DNA of 64,000 nt, taken from positions 307,919-371,918 of the forward strand of contig NW_027478918.1 of the NCBI RefSeq assembly GCF_051014685.1. The letters are read 5' to 3'. The notes under the pieces are model-generated. The model made no database searches. It was not told where the DNA came from and worked only from the letters and a program-made list of their open reading frames with translations. A program made the position numbers and the translations under genes. Shown here piece after piece: positions 1 through 12,655 of the stretch (position 1 is its first letter; each line of letters opens with the position of its first letter). The DNA comes from Ptiloglossa arizonensis (lineage: Eukaryota; Arthropoda; Insecta; Hymenoptera; Colletidae).

Positions 1-683
1 TTATGCGTTATACGTTATACGTTATACGTTATACGTTATACGTTATACGTTGTACGTTATACGTTATAAGTTGTACGTTATACGATATACGTTATACGTT
101 ATACGTTATACGTTATACGTTATACATTATACGTTATACGTTATACGTTATACGTTATACGTTATACGTCATAGGTTATACGTTACACGTTGTACGTTAT
201 ACGTTATACGTTATACGTTATACGTTATACGTTATACGTTATACGTTATACGTTATACGTTATACGTTATACGTTATACGTTATACGTTATACGTTATAC
301 GTTATACGTTATACGTTATACGTTATACGTTATACGTTATACGTTATACGTTATACGTTATACGTTATACGTTATACGTTATACGTTATACGTTATACGT
401 TATACGTTATACGTTATACGTTATACGTTCTACGTTATACGTTGTACGTTATACGTTGTACTTTATACGTTATACGTTATACGTTATACGTTATACGTTA
501 TACGTTATACGTTATACGTTATACGTTATACGTTATACGTTATACGTTATACGTTATACGTTATACGTTATACGTTATACGTTATACGTTATACGTTATA
601 CGTTATACGTTATACGTTATACGTTATACGTTATACGTTATACGTTATACGTTATACGTTATACGTTATACGTTATACGTTAT

Positions 684-1180
684 GCGTTATTCGCTATACG
701 TTATACGTTATACGTTATACGTAATACGTTATAGGTTATACGTTATACGTTATACGTTATACGTTATACGTTATACGTTATACGTTATACGTTATACGTT
801 ATACGTTATACGTAATACGTTATACGTTATACGTTATACGTTATACGTAATACGTTATAGGTTATACGTTATACGTTATACGTTATACGTTACACGTTAT
901 ACGTTATACGTTATACGTTATACGTTATACGTTATACGTTATACGTTATACGTTATACGTTATACGTTATACGTTATACCCTATACGTTATACGTTATAC
1001 GTTATACGTTATACGTTATACGTTATACGTTATACGTTATACGTTATACGTTATACGTTATACGTTATACGTTATACGTTATACGTTATACGTTATACGT
1101 TATACGTTATACGTTATACGTTATACGTTATACGTTATACGTTATACGTTATACGTTATACGTTTAACGTTATACGTTAT
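684..1180. repeat. D block, copy 1
   Basis: Order of markers: GCGTTATTCGCTATACG at 684, a GTAATACGTTATAGG pair beginning near 719, GTAATACG at 812, GTAATACG with TTATAGG at 847, GTTACACG at 889, ACCCTATACG at 978 and CGTTTAACG at 1161. Runs of canonical units separate the markers. The D block recurs at 4023, 5913, 6389, 8559 and 11982. This copy has a GTTACACG at 889 that copies 2 to 5 lack. Copies 3 and 5 stop before CGTTTAACG. Confidence 0.88.
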
Positions 1181-1350
1181 ACGTTATACGTTATACGTTA
1201 TACGTTATACGTTATACGTTATACGTTATACGTTATACGTTATACGTTATACGTTATACGTTATACGTTATAGGTTATACGTAATACGTTATACGTTATA
1301 CGTTACACGTCATACGTTATACGTTATACGTTATACGTTATACGTTATAC

Positions 1351-1925
1351 GTTATAAGTTATACGTTATACGTTATACGTTATACGTTATACGTTGTACG
1401 TTATACGTTATAAGTTGTACGTTATACGATATACGTTATACGTTATTCGTTATACGTGCTTCGTTACACGTTATACGTTATACGTTATACGTTATACGTT
1501 ATACGTTATACGTTTTACGATATACGATATACGTTATACGTTATACGTTGGACGTTATACGATATACGTTACACGTTGTACATTACATGTTATGCGTTAT
1601 ACGTTATACGTTATACGTTGTACATTACATGTTATGCGTTATACGTAATACGTTATACGTTGTACGTTATACGTTATACGTTATACGTTATACGTTATAC
1701 GTTATACGTTATACGTTATACGTTATACGTTATACGTTATACGTTATACGTTATACGTTATACGTTATACGTTATACGTTATACGTTATACGTTATACGT
1801 TATACGTTATACGTTATACGTTATACGTTATACGTTATACGTTATACGTTATACGTTATACGTTATACGTTATACGTTATACGTTATACGTTATACGTTG
1901 TACGTTATACGTTGTACTTTATACG
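1351..1925. repeat. J block, copy 1
   Basis: Begins with GTTATAAGTTATACG and then has GTTGTACG at 1393 followed by TTATAAGTTG. Next come CGTGCTTCGTTACACG, a TTTTACGATATACG cluster, GTTGGACG, two TACATTACATGTTATGCG elements, and finally GTTGTACG with TTGTACTTTATACG from 1897. The block recurs at 3227 (offset 1,876 bp), 10143 and 11123. Copies differ mainly in the number of canonical units in the internal pure run: 546, 539, 497 and 497 bp from first to last marker, all differences being multiples of 7. Confidence 0.88.
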
Positions 1926-2218
1926 TTATACGTTATACGTTATACGTTATACGTTATACGTTATACGTTATACGTTATACGTTATACGTTATACGTTATA
2001 CGTTATACGTTATACGTTATACGTTATACGTTATACGTTATACGTTATACGTTATACGTTATACGTTATACGTTATACGTTATACGTTATACGTTATACG
2101 TTATACGTTATACGTTATACGTTGTACGTTATACGTTGTACTTTATACGTTATACATTATACGTTATACGTTATACGTTATACGTTATACGTTATACGTT
2201 ATACGTTATACGTTATAC

Positions 2219-2795
2219 GTTCTACGTTATACGTTGTACGTTATACGTTATAAGTTGTACGTTATACGATATACGTTATACGTTATTCTTTATACGTTCT
2301 TCGTTACACGTTATACGTTATACGTTATACGTTATACGTTTTACGTTGAATGTTATACTTTATACGTGGCATGTAATGCGTCATACGTTTTACGTTATTC
2401 GTTATACGTTATACGTTATACGTTATACTTTATACGTTATACGTTATACGTTATACGCTATACGTTATACGTTATACGTTATACGTTATACGTTATACGT
2501 TATACGTTATACGTTATACGTTATACGTTATACGTTATACGTTATACGTTATACGTTATACGTTATTCGTTATACGTTATACGTTATACGTTATACGTTA
2601 TACGTTATACGTTATACGTTGTACGTTATACGTTATAAGTTGTACGTTATACGATATACGTTATACGTTATTCTTTATACGTTCTTCGTTACACGTTATA
2701 CGTTATACGTTATAGGTGATACGTTATACGTTATACGTTATACATTATACGTTATACGTTATACATTACATGTTATGCGTTATGCGTTATACGTT
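2219..2795. repeat. K block, copy 1
   Basis: Starts with GTTCTACG then TTGTACG and TTATAAGTTG. ATTCTTTATACGTTCTTCG follows, then the S signature at 2348 (GAATG, CTTTATACG, GTGGCATG, ATGCGTC). After a pure run come TTATTCG, a second TTATAAGTTG/TTCTTCG element, TTATAGGTGATACG, and CATTACATG with two GCG units. The block recurs at 9123 in segment A and at 21629 and 29472 in segment B, so it crosses the segment boundary. Confidence 0.87.
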
Positions 2796-2854
2796 ATACG
2801 TTATACGTTATACGTTATACGTTATACGTTATACGTTATACGTTATACGTTATA

Positions 2855-3106
2855 CGTCATAAGTTATACGTTATACGTTATACGTTATACGTTATACGTT
2901 ATACGTTATACGTTGTGCGTTATACGTTCTACGATATTCGTTATACGTTATACGTTATTAGTTATACGTTATACGTTATACGTTATACGTCATAGGTTAT
3001 ACGTTATACGTTATGCGTTATACGTTATGCATTATACGTTATACGATGTACGTTATACGTTATGCGTTATGCGTTCTTCGTTACACGTTATACGTTATTC
3101 GGTATG
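2855..3106. repeat. L block, copy 1
   Basis: Markers: GTCATAAGTTATACG at 2854, GTTGTGCG, GTTCTACGATATTCG, GTTATTAGTTATACG, GTCATAGG, GCATTATACG with GATGTACG, then GCGTTCTTCGTTACACG and TTATTCGGTATGCG. It recurs at 9764 and 10744, each time followed by a J block, so L+J behaves as one larger unit. This copy lacks one canonical unit seen before the GCG pair in the later two copies. Confidence 0.86.
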
Positions 3107-3226
3107 CGTTATACGTTATACGTTATACGTTATACGTTATACGTTATGCGTTATACGTTATACGTTATACGTTATACGTTATACGTTATACGTTATACGT
3201 TATACGTTATACGTTATACGTTATAC

Positions 3227-3795
3227 GTTATAAGTTATACGTTATACGTTATACGTTATACGTTATACGTTGTACGTTATACGTTATAAGTTGTACGTTA
3301 TACGATATACGTTATACGTTATTCGTTATACGTGCTTCGTTACACGTTATACGTTATACGTTATACGTTATACGTTATACGTTATACGTTTTACGATATA
3401 CGATATACGTTATACGTTATACGTTGGACGTTATACGATATACGTTACACGTTGTACATTACATGTTATGCGTTATACGTTATACGTTATACGTTGTACA
3501 TTACATGTTATGCGTTATACGTAATACGTTATACGTTGTACGTTATACGTTATACGTTATACGTTATACGTTATACGTTATACGTTATACGTTATACGTT
3601 ATACGTTATACGTTATACGTTATACGTTATACGTTATACGTTATACGTTATACGTTATACGTTATACGTTATACGTTATACGTTATACGTTATACGTTAT
3701 ACGTTATACGTTATACGTTATACGTTATACGTTATACGTTATACGTTATACGTTATACGTTATACGTTGTACGTTATACGTTGTACTTTATACGT
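3227..3795. repeat. J block, copy 2
   Basis: Same marker order as the J block at 1351, shifted by 1,876 bp (268 units), with one unit fewer in the internal pure run. It follows L copy 1 directly, giving the K-L-J composite that recurs from 9123. Confidence 0.88.
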
Positions 3796-4022
3796 TATAC
3801 GTTATACGTTATACGTTATACGTTATACGTTATACGTTATACGTTATACGTTATACGTTATACGTTATACGTTATACGTTATACGTTGTACGTTATACGT
3901 TATACGTTATACGTTATACGTTATACGTTATACGTTATACGTTATACGTTATACGTTATACGTTATACGTTATACGTTATACGTTATACGTTATACGTTA
4001 TACGTTATACGTTATACGTTAT

Positions 4023-4750
4023 GCGTTATTCGCTATACGTTATACGTTATACGTTATACGTAATACGTTATAGGTTATACGTTATACGTTATACGTTATA
4101 CGTTATACGTTATACGTTATACGTTATACGTTATACGTTATACGTTATACGTAATACGTTATACGTTATACGTTATACGTTATACGTAATACGTTATAGG
4201 TTATACGTTATACGTTATACGTTATACGTTATACGTTATACGTTATACGTTATACGTTATACGTTATACGTTATACGTTATACGTTATACGCTATACGTT
4301 ATACGTTATACGTTATACCCTATACGTTATACGTTATACGTTATACGTTATACGTTATACGTTATACGTTATACGTTATACGTTATACGTTATACGTTAT
4401 ACGTTATACGTTATACGTTATACGTTATACGTTATACGTTATACGTTATACGTTATACGTTATACGTTATACGTTATACGTTATACGTTTAACGTTATAC
4501 GTTATACGTTATACGTTATACGTTATACGTTATACGTTATACGTTATACGTTATACGTTACACGTTATACGTTATACGTTATACGTTATACGTAATACGT
4601 TATAGGTTATACGTTATACGTTATACGTTATACGTTATACGTTATACGTTATACGTAATACGTTATAGGTTATACGTTATACGTTATACGTTATACGTTA
4701 TACGTTATACGTTATACGTTATACGTTATACGTTATACGTTATGCGTTAC
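4023..4750. repeat. D block, copy 2, with tail
   Basis: Markers GCGTTATTCGCTATACG at 4023, ACCCTATACG at 4317 and CGTTTAACG at 4486 match copy 4 (6389) at a constant offset of 2,366 bp (338 units). The tail has GTTACACG at 4557, two GTAATACGTTATAGG elements, and GCGTTACACG near 4742. In copy 4 this last element reads GCGTTAAACG. A J block precedes and an M doublet follows. Confidence 0.87.
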
Positions 4751-4822
4751 ACGTTATACGTTATACGTTATACGTTATACGTTATACGTTATACGTTATA
4801 CGTTATACGTTATACGTTATAC

Positions 4823-5523
4823 GTTATAGGTTATACGTAATACGTTATACGTTATACGTTACACGTCATACGTTATACGTTATACGTTATACGTTATACG
4901 TTATACGTTATAGGTTATACGTTATACGTTATACGTTATACGTTATACCCTATACGTTATACGTTATACGTTATACGTTATACGTTATACGTTACAGGTC
5001 ATACCTTATACGTGATATGTCATACGTTAGACGTTATGCGTTATACGTTATACGTTATACGTTATACGTTATACGTTATACGTTTTACGTTATACGTTAT
5101 ACGATATACGTAATATGTAATACGTCATACGTTTTACGTTATACGTTATACATTATACGCTATACGTTTTACGTTATACGTTATACGTTATACGTTATAC
5201 GTTATACGTTATACGTTATACGTTATACGTTATACGTTATACGTTATCCGTTATACGTTATAGGCTATACGTTATACGTTATACGTTATACCCTATACGT
5301 TATACGTTATACGTTATACGTTATACGATATACGTTATACGTTATAGGTCATACCTTATACGTGATATGTCATACGTTAGACGTTATGCGTTATACGTTA
5401 TACGTTATACGTTATACGTTATACGTTATACGTTATACGTTATACGTTATACGATATACGTAATATGTAATACGTCATACGTTTTACGTTATACGTTATA
5501 CATTATACACTATACGTTTTACG
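4823..5523. repeat. M block doublet, copy 1
   Basis: Two M elements lie in tandem 350 bp (50 units) apart. Each has GTCATACCTTATACG (4998, 5348), GTGATATGTCATACG, GTTAGACGTTATGCG, GTAATATGTAATACGTC (5110, 5460) and CATTATAC before CGTTTTACG. ACCCTATACG units precede each (4947, 5290). The whole doublet plus the D block behind it recurs 2,653 bp (379 units) downstream from 7476. Confidence 0.87.
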
Positions 5524-5895
5524 TTATACGTTATACGTTATACGTTATACGTTATACGTTATACGTTATACGTTATACGTTATACGTTATACGTTATACG
5601 TTATACGTTATACGTTATACGTTATACGTTATACGTTATACGTTATACGTTATACGTTATACGTTATACGTTATACGTTATACGTTATACGTTATACGTT
5701 ATACGTTATACGTTATACGTTATACGTTATACGTTATACGTTATACGTTATACGTTATACGTTATACGTTATACGTTATACGTTATACGTTATACGTTAT
5801 ACGTTATACGTTATACGTTATACGTTATACGTTATACGTTATACGTTATACGTTATACGTTATACGTTATACGTTATACGTTATACGTTATACGT
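5524..5895. repeat. Pure canonical tract, about 53 units
   Basis: I see no variant unit here. The tract sits between the end of M doublet 1 (CGTTTTACG) and a GCG unit at 5899. A tract of nearly the same length lies at the equivalent place in the downstream copy (8185-8555). Confidence 0.85.
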
Positions 5896-5912
5896 TATGC
5901 GTTATACGTTAT

Positions 5913-6260
5913 GCGTTATTCGCTATACGTTATACGTTATACGTTATACGTAATACGTTATAGGTTATACGTTATACGTTATACGTTATACGTTATACGT
6001 TATACGTTATACGTTATACGTTATACGTTATACGTTATACGTAATACGTTATACGTTATACGTTATACGTTATACGTAATACGTTATAGGTTATACGTTA
6101 TACGTTATACGTTATACGTTATACGTTATACGTTATACGTTATACGTTATACGTTATACGTTATACGTTATACGTTATACGTTATACCCTATACGTTATA
6201 CGTTATACGTTATACGTTATACGTTATACGTTATACGTTATACGTTATACGTTATACGTT
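5913..6260. repeat. D block, copy 3 (short form)
   Basis: GCGTTATTCGCTATACG at 5913, GTAATACG markers, and ACCCTATACG at 6186. It lacks CGTTTAACG and the D tail. A TTATAAGTTATACG unit near 6269 follows instead. The next D block begins 476 bp (68 units) after this one starts, so copies 3 and 4 form a local tandem pair. It matches copy 5 (8559) at an offset of 2,646 bp. Confidence 0.86.
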
Positions 6261-6388
6261 ATACGTTATAAGTTATACGTTATACGTTATACGTTATACG
6301 TTATACGTTATACGTTATACGTTATACGTTATACGTTATACGTTATACGTTATACGTTATACGTTATACGTTATCCGTTATACGTTAT

Positions 6389-7130
6389 GCGTTATTCGCT
6401 ATACGTTATACGTTATACGTTATACGTAATACGTTATAGGTTATACGTTATACGTTATACGTTATACGTTATACGTTATACGTTATACGTTATACGTTAT
6501 ACGTTATACGTTATACGTAATACGTTATACGTTATACGTTATACGTTATACGTAATACGTTATAGGTTATACGTTATACGTTATACGTTATACGTTATAC
6601 GTTATACGTTATACGTTATACGTTATACGTTATACGTTATACGTTATACGTTATACGCTATACGTTATACGTTATACGTTATACCCTATACGTTATACGT
6701 TATACGTTATACGTTATACGTTATACGTTATACGTTATACGTTATACGTTATACGTTATACGTTATACGTTATACGTTATACGTTATACGTTATACGTTA
6801 TACGTTATACGTTATACGTTATACGTTATACGTTATACGTTATACGTTATACGTTTAACGTTATACGTTATACGTTATACGTTATACGTTATACGTTATA
6901 CGTTATACGTTATACGTTATACGTTATACGTTATACGTTACACGTTATACGTTATACGTTATACGTTATACGTAATACGTTATAGGTTATACGTTATACG
7001 TTATACGTTATACGTTATACGTTATACGTTATACGTAATACGTTATAGGTTATACGTTATACGTTATACGTTATACGTTATACGTTATACGTTATACGTT
7101 ATACGTTATACGTTATACGTTATGCGTTAA
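6389..7130. repeat. D block, copy 4, with tail
   Basis: GCGTTATTCGCTATACG at 6389, ACCCTATACG at 6683, CGTTTAACG at 6852, GTTACACG at 6937, two GTAATACGTTATAGG elements, and GCGTTAAACG near 7123. The tail is two units longer than in copy 2 between CGTTTAACG and GTTACACG. A TTATCCG unit lies just before the block, near 6371. Confidence 0.87.
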
Positions 7131-7200
7131 ACGTTATACGTTATACGTTATACGTTATACGTTATACGTTATACGTTATACGTTATACGTTATACGTTAT

Positions 7201-7395
7201 ACGTTATGCGTTATTCGCTATAGGTTATGCGTTATACGATATACGTTATGCGTTATAGGATATATGTTATACGTTTTACGTTCTTCGTTATACGTTCATC
7301 GTTACACGTTATACGTTATACGTTATACGTTATACGTTATACGTTATACGTTATACGTTATACGTTATACGTTATACGTTCTTCGTTACACGTTA
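7201..7395. repeat. Variant-dense patch with D and C-type markers
   Basis: A cluster of variants unlike the other A blocks. It has GCGTTATTCGCTATAGG at 7208, GCG units, GATATACG, GCGTTATAGGATATATG from 7250, CGTTTTACGTTCTTCG, GTTCATCGTTACACG, and a later GTTCTTCGTTACACG near 7378. GCGTTATAGGATAT is otherwise the hallmark of segment C, and this is the only occurrence I found outside it. Confidence 0.8.
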
Positions 7396-7475
7396 TACGT
7401 TATACGTTATACGTTATACGTTATACGTTATACGTTATACGTTATACGTTATACGTTATACGTTATACGTTATAC

Positions 7476-8184
7476 GTTATAGGTTATACGTAATACGTTA
7501 TACGTTATACGTTACACGTCATACGTTATACGTTATACGTTATACGTTATACGTTATACGTTATAGGTTATACGTTATACGTTATACGTTATACGTTATA
7601 CCCTATACGTTATACGTTATACGTTATACGTTATACGTTATACGTTACAGGTCATACCTTGTACGTGATATGTCATACGTTAGACGTTATGCGTTATACG
7701 TTATACGTTATACGTTATACGTTATACGTTATACGTTTTACGTTATACGTTATACGATATACGTAATATGTAATACGTCATACGTTTTACGTTATACGTT
7801 ATACATTATACGCTATACGTTTTACGTTATACGTTATACGTTATACGTTATACGTTATACGTTATACGTTATACGTTATACGTTATACGTTATACGTTAT
7901 CCGTTATACGTTATAGGCTATACGTTATACGTTATACGTTATACCCTATACGTTATACGTTATACGTTATACGTTATACGATATACGTTATACGTTATAG
8001 GTCATACCTTATACGTGATATGTCATACGTTAGACGTTATGCGTTATACGTTATACGTTATACGTTATACGTTATACGTTATACGTTATACGTTATACGT
8101 TATACGTTATACGATATACGTAATATGTAATACGTCATACGTTTTACGTTATACGTTATACATTATACACTATACGTTTTACGT
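7476..8184. repeat. M block doublet, copy 2
   Basis: Duplicate of the doublet at 4823, offset 2,653 bp. GTCATACC elements are at 7651 and 8001 (350 bp apart) and ACCCTATACG at 7600 and 7943. The first element reads GTCATACCTTGTACG, a one-base difference from the copy at 4998. Confidence 0.87.
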
Positions 8185-8555
8185 TATACGTTATACGTTA
8201 TACGTTATACGTTATACGTTATACGTTATACGTTATACGTTATACGTTATACGTTATACGTTATACGTTATACGTTATACGTTATACGTTATACGTTATA
8301 CGTTATACGTTATACGTTATACGTTATACGTTATACGTTATACGTTATACGTTATACGTTATACGTTATACGTTATACGTTATACGTTATACGTTATACG
8401 TTATACGTTATACGTTATACGTTATACGTTATACGTTATACGTTATACGTTATACGTTATACGTTATACGTTATACGTTATACGTTATACGTTATACGTT
8501 ATACGTTATACGTTATACGTTATACGTTATACGTTATACGTTATACGTTATACGT
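8185..8555. repeat. Pure canonical tract, about 53 units
   Basis: Variant-free counterpart of 5524-5895 in the second M-D copy. Near-equal length in the two copies suggests that the 2.65-kb-separated duplication is recent relative to slippage in pure tracts. Confidence 0.85.
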
Positions 8556-8558
8556 TAT

Positions 8559-8900
8559 GCGTTATTCGCTATACGTTATACGTTATACGTTATACGTAAT
8601 ACGTTATAGGTTATACGTTATACGTTATACGTTATACGTTATACGTTATACGTTATACGTTATACGTTATACGTTATACGTTATACGTAATACGTTATAC
8701 GTTATACGTTATACGTTATACGTAATACGTTATAGGTTATACGTTATACGTTATACGTTATACGTTATACGTTATACGTTATACGTTATACGTTATACGT
8801 TATACGTTATACGTTATACGTTATACGTTATACCCTATACGTTATACGTTATACGTTATACGTTATACGTTATACGTTATACGTTATACGTTATACGTTA
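8559..8900. repeat. D block, copy 5 (short form)
   Basis: GCGTTATTCGCTATACG at 8559 and ACCCTATACG at 8832. Like copy 3 it lacks CGTTTAACG. It runs into a pure tract and then GTTGTACG with TTGTACTTTATACG near 9016, before K copy 2. Confidence 0.86.
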
Positions 8901-9122
8901 TACGTTATACGTTATACGTTATACGTTATACGTTATACGTTATACGTTATACGTTATACGTTATACGTTATACGTTATACGTTATACGTTATACGTTATA
9001 CGTTATACGTTATACGTTGTACGTTATACGTTGTACTTTATACGTTATACGTTATACGTTATACGTTATACGTTATACGTTATACGTTATACGTTATACG
9101 TTATACGTTATACGTTATACGT

Positions 9123-9705
9123 TCTACGTTATACGTTGTACGTTATACGTTATAAGTTGTACGTTATACGATATACGTTATACGTTATTCTTTATACGTT
9201 CTTCGTTACACGTTATACGTTATACGTTATACGTTATACGTTTTACGTTGAATGTTATACTTTATACGTGGCATGTAATGCGTCATACGTTTTACGTTAT
9301 TCGTTATACGTTATACGTTATACGTTATACTTTATACGTTATACGTTATACGTTATACGCTATACGTTATACGTTATACGTTATACGTTATACGTTATAC
9401 GTTATACGTTATACGTTATACGTTATACGTTATACGTTATACGTTATACGTTATACGTTATACGTTATACGTTATTCGTTATACGTTATACGTTATACGT
9501 TATACGTTATACGTTATACGTTATACGTTGTACGTTATACGTTATAAGTTGTACGTTATACGATATACGTTATACGTTATTCTTTATACGTTCTTCGTTA
9601 CACGTTATACGTTATACGTTATAGGTGATACGTTATACGTTATACGTTATACATTATACGTTATACGTTATACATTACATGTTATGCGTTATGCGTTATA
9701 CGTTA
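9123..9705. repeat. K block, copy 2
   Basis: Same marker order as 2219, with the S signature (GTGGCATG form) at 9250. The offset from copy 1 is 6,902-6,909 bp, the change being one unit. L and J follow as in the first copy, so a composite of about 1.5 kb (K-L-J) is duplicated about 6.9 kb apart. Confidence 0.87.
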
Positions 9706-9763
9706 TACGTTATACGTTATACGTTATACGTTATACGTTATACGTTATACGTTATACGTTATA

Positions 9764-10743
9764 CGTCATAAGTTATACGTTATACGTTATACGTTATACG
9801 TTATACGTTATACGTTATACGTTGTGCGTTATACGTTCTACGATATTCGTTATACGTTATACGTTATTAGTTATACGTTATACGTTATACGTTATACGTC
9901 ATAGGTTATACGTTATACGTTATGCGTTATACGTTATGCATTATACGTTATACGATGTACGTTATACGTTATACGTTATGCGTTATGCGTTCTTCGTTAC
10001 ACGTTATACGTTATTCGGTATGCGTTATACGTTATACGTTATACGTTATACGTTATACGTTATGCGTTATACGTTATACGTTATACGTTATACGTTATAC
10101 GTTATACGTTATACGTTATACGTTATACGTTATACGTTATACGTTATAAGTTATACGTTATACGTTATACGTTATACGTTATACGTTGTACGTTATACGT
10201 TATAAGTTGTACGTTATACGATATACGTTATACGTTATTCGTTATACGTGCTTCGTTACACGTTATACGTTATACGTTATACGTTACACGTTATACGTTA
10301 TACGTTTTACGATATACGATATACGTTATACGTTATACGTTGGACGTTATACGATATACGTTACACGTTGTACATTACATGTTATGCGTTATACGTTATA
10401 CGTTATACGTTGTACATTACATGTTATGCGTTATACGTAATACGTTATACGTTGTACGTTATACGTTATACGTTATACGTTATACGTTATACGTTATACG
10501 TTATACGTTATACGTTATACGTTATACGTTATACGTTATACGTTATACGTTATACGTTATACGTTATACGTTATACGTTATACGTTATACGTTATACGTT
10601 ATACGTTATACGTTATACGTTATACGTTATACGTTATACGTTGTACGTTATACGTTGTACTTTATACGTTATACGTTATACGTTATACGTTATACGTTAT
10701 ACGTTATACGTTATACGTTATACGTTATACGTTATACGTTATA
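9764..10743. repeat. 980-bp L+J unit, first of tandem pair
   Basis: GTCATAAGTTATACG at 9763 starts an L block. The J block follows with GTTATAAG at 10143 and GTTGTACG/TTGTACTTTATACG at 10640. Every marker recurs exactly 980 bp (140 units) downstream. The J block here has a GTTACACG unit near 10284, before TTTTACGATATACG, that J copies 1 and 2 lack. Confidence 0.9.
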
Positions 10744-11723
10744 CGTCATAAGTTATACGTTATACGTTATACGTTATACGTTATACGTTATACGTTATAC
10801 GTTGTGCGTTATACGTTCTACGATATTCGTTATACGTTATACGTTATTAGTTATACGTTATACGTTATACGTTATACGTCATAGGTTATACGTTATACGT
10901 TATGCGTTATACGTTATGCATTATACGTTATACGATGTACGTTATACGTTATACGTTATGCGTTATGCGTTCTTCGTTACACGTTATACGTTATTCGGTA
11001 TGCGTTATACGTTATACGTTATACGTTATACGTTATACGTTATGCGTTATACGTTATACGTTATACGTTATACGTTATACGTTATACGTTATACGTTATA
11101 CGTTATACGTTATACGTTATACGTTATAAGTTATACGTTATACGTTATACGTTATACGTTATACGTTGTACGTTATACGTTATAAGTTGTACGTTATACG
11201 ATATACGTTATACGTTATTCGTTATACGTGCTTCGTTACACGTTATACGTTATACGTTATACGTTACACGTTATACGTTATACGTTTTACGATATACGAT
11301 ATACGTTATACGTTATACGTTGGACGTTATACGATATACGTTACACGTTGTACATTACATGTTATGCGTTATACGTTATACGTTATACGTTGTACATTAC
11401 ATGTTATGCGTTATACGTAATACGTTATACGTTGTACGTTATACGTTATACGTTATACGTTATACGTTATACGTTATACGTTATACGTTATACGTTATAC
11501 GTTATACGTTATACGTTATACGTTATACGTTATACGTTATACGTTATACGTTATACGTTATACGTTATACGTTATACGTTATACGTTATACGTTATACGT
11601 TATACGTTATACGTTATACGTTGTACGTTATACGTTGTACTTTATACGTTATACGTTATACGTTATACGTTATACGTTATACGTTATACGTTATACGTTA
11701 TACGTTATACGTTATACGTTATA
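10744..11723. repeat. 980-bp L+J unit, second of tandem pair
   Basis: GTCATAAGTTATACG at 10743, GTTATAAG at 11123 and GTTGTACG at 11620 are all at +980 bp from the previous unit. The shared GTTACACG unit confirms that J copies 3 and 4 derive from each other rather than from copies 1 and 2. Confidence 0.9.
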
Positions 11724-11981
11724 CGTTATACGTTATACGTTATACGTTATACGTTATGCGTTATACGTTATACGTTATACGTTATACGTTATACGTTATA
11801 CGTTATACGTTATACGTTATACGTTATACGTTATACGTTATACGTTATACGTTATACGTTATACGTTATACGTTATACGTTATACGTTATACGTTATACG
11901 TTATACGTTATACGTTATACGTTATACGTTATACGTTATACGTTATACGTTATACGTTATACGTTATACGTTATACGTTAT

Positions 11982-12655
11982 GCGTTATTCGCTATACGTT
12001 ATACGTTATACGTTATACGTAATACGTTATAGGTTATACGTTATACGTTATACGTTATACGTTATACGTTATACGTTATACGTTATACGTTATACGTTAT
12101 ACGTTATACGTAATACGTTATACGTTATACGTTATACGTTATACGTAATACGTTATAGGTTATACGTTATACGTTATACGTTATACGTTATACGTTATAC
12201 GTTATACGTTATACGTTATACGTTATACGTTATACGTTATACGTTATACGTTATACGTTATACGTTATACGTTATACGTTATACCCTATACGTTATACGT
12301 TATACGTTATACGTTATACGTTATACGTTATACGTTATACGTTATACGTTATACGTTATACGTTATACGTTATACGTTATACGTTATACGTTATACGTTA
12401 TACGTTATACGTTATACGTTATACGTTATACGTTATACGTTATACGTTATACGTTATACGTTTAACGTTATACGTTATACGTTATACGTTATACGTTATA
12501 CGTTATACGTTATACGTTATACGTTATACGTTACACGTTATACGTTATACGTTACACGTTATACGTATACGTTATACGTAATACGTTATAGGTTATACGT
12601 TATACGTTATACGTTATACGTTATACGTTATACGTTATACGTAATACGTTATACG
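11982..12655. repeat. D block, copy 6, with disturbed tail
   Basis: GCGTTATTCGCTATACG at 11982, ACCCTATACG at 12283, CGTTTAACG at 12461 and GTTACACG near 12530. The tail departs from 7-bp register. A 6-mer TATACG lies near 12566, and where other copies read GTAATACGTTATAGG this one reads TTATACGGTTATACG near 12652. These are the first non-unit indels in the window. Confidence 0.85.

Larger units (their letters stand above)
1..12655. repeat. Segment A: mosaic of D, J, K, L and M blocks
   Basis: This segment is defined by its own variants: GCGTTATTCGCTATA, ATACCCTATACG, CGTTTAACG, GTGCTTCG and GTCATACCTTATACG. Block order from left to right is D-J-K-L-J-D-M-D-D-M-D-K-L-J-L-J-D. The seven GCGTTATTCGCTATA markers (684, 4023, 5913, 6389, 7208, 8559, 11982) are all separated by exact multiples of 7. 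The first 680 bases hold mixed variants (GTTATAAGTTG near 63, GATATACG, GTCATAGG near 168) and two nearly pure tracts. Confidence 0.9.

Noticed and set aside
2341..2400. The diverged S element as a remnant of a gene or mobile element
   Set aside because: Although it is the least repeat-like stretch, it can still be read as heptamers with several substitutions, and it has no inverted ends, target duplication or coding sense.
684..12655. CRISPR-like array or regularly spaced direct repeats in the recurring D, J and M signatures
   Set aside because: The sequence between signatures is the same heptamer rather than unique spacers, spacing is irregular, and no cas-like gene is present.
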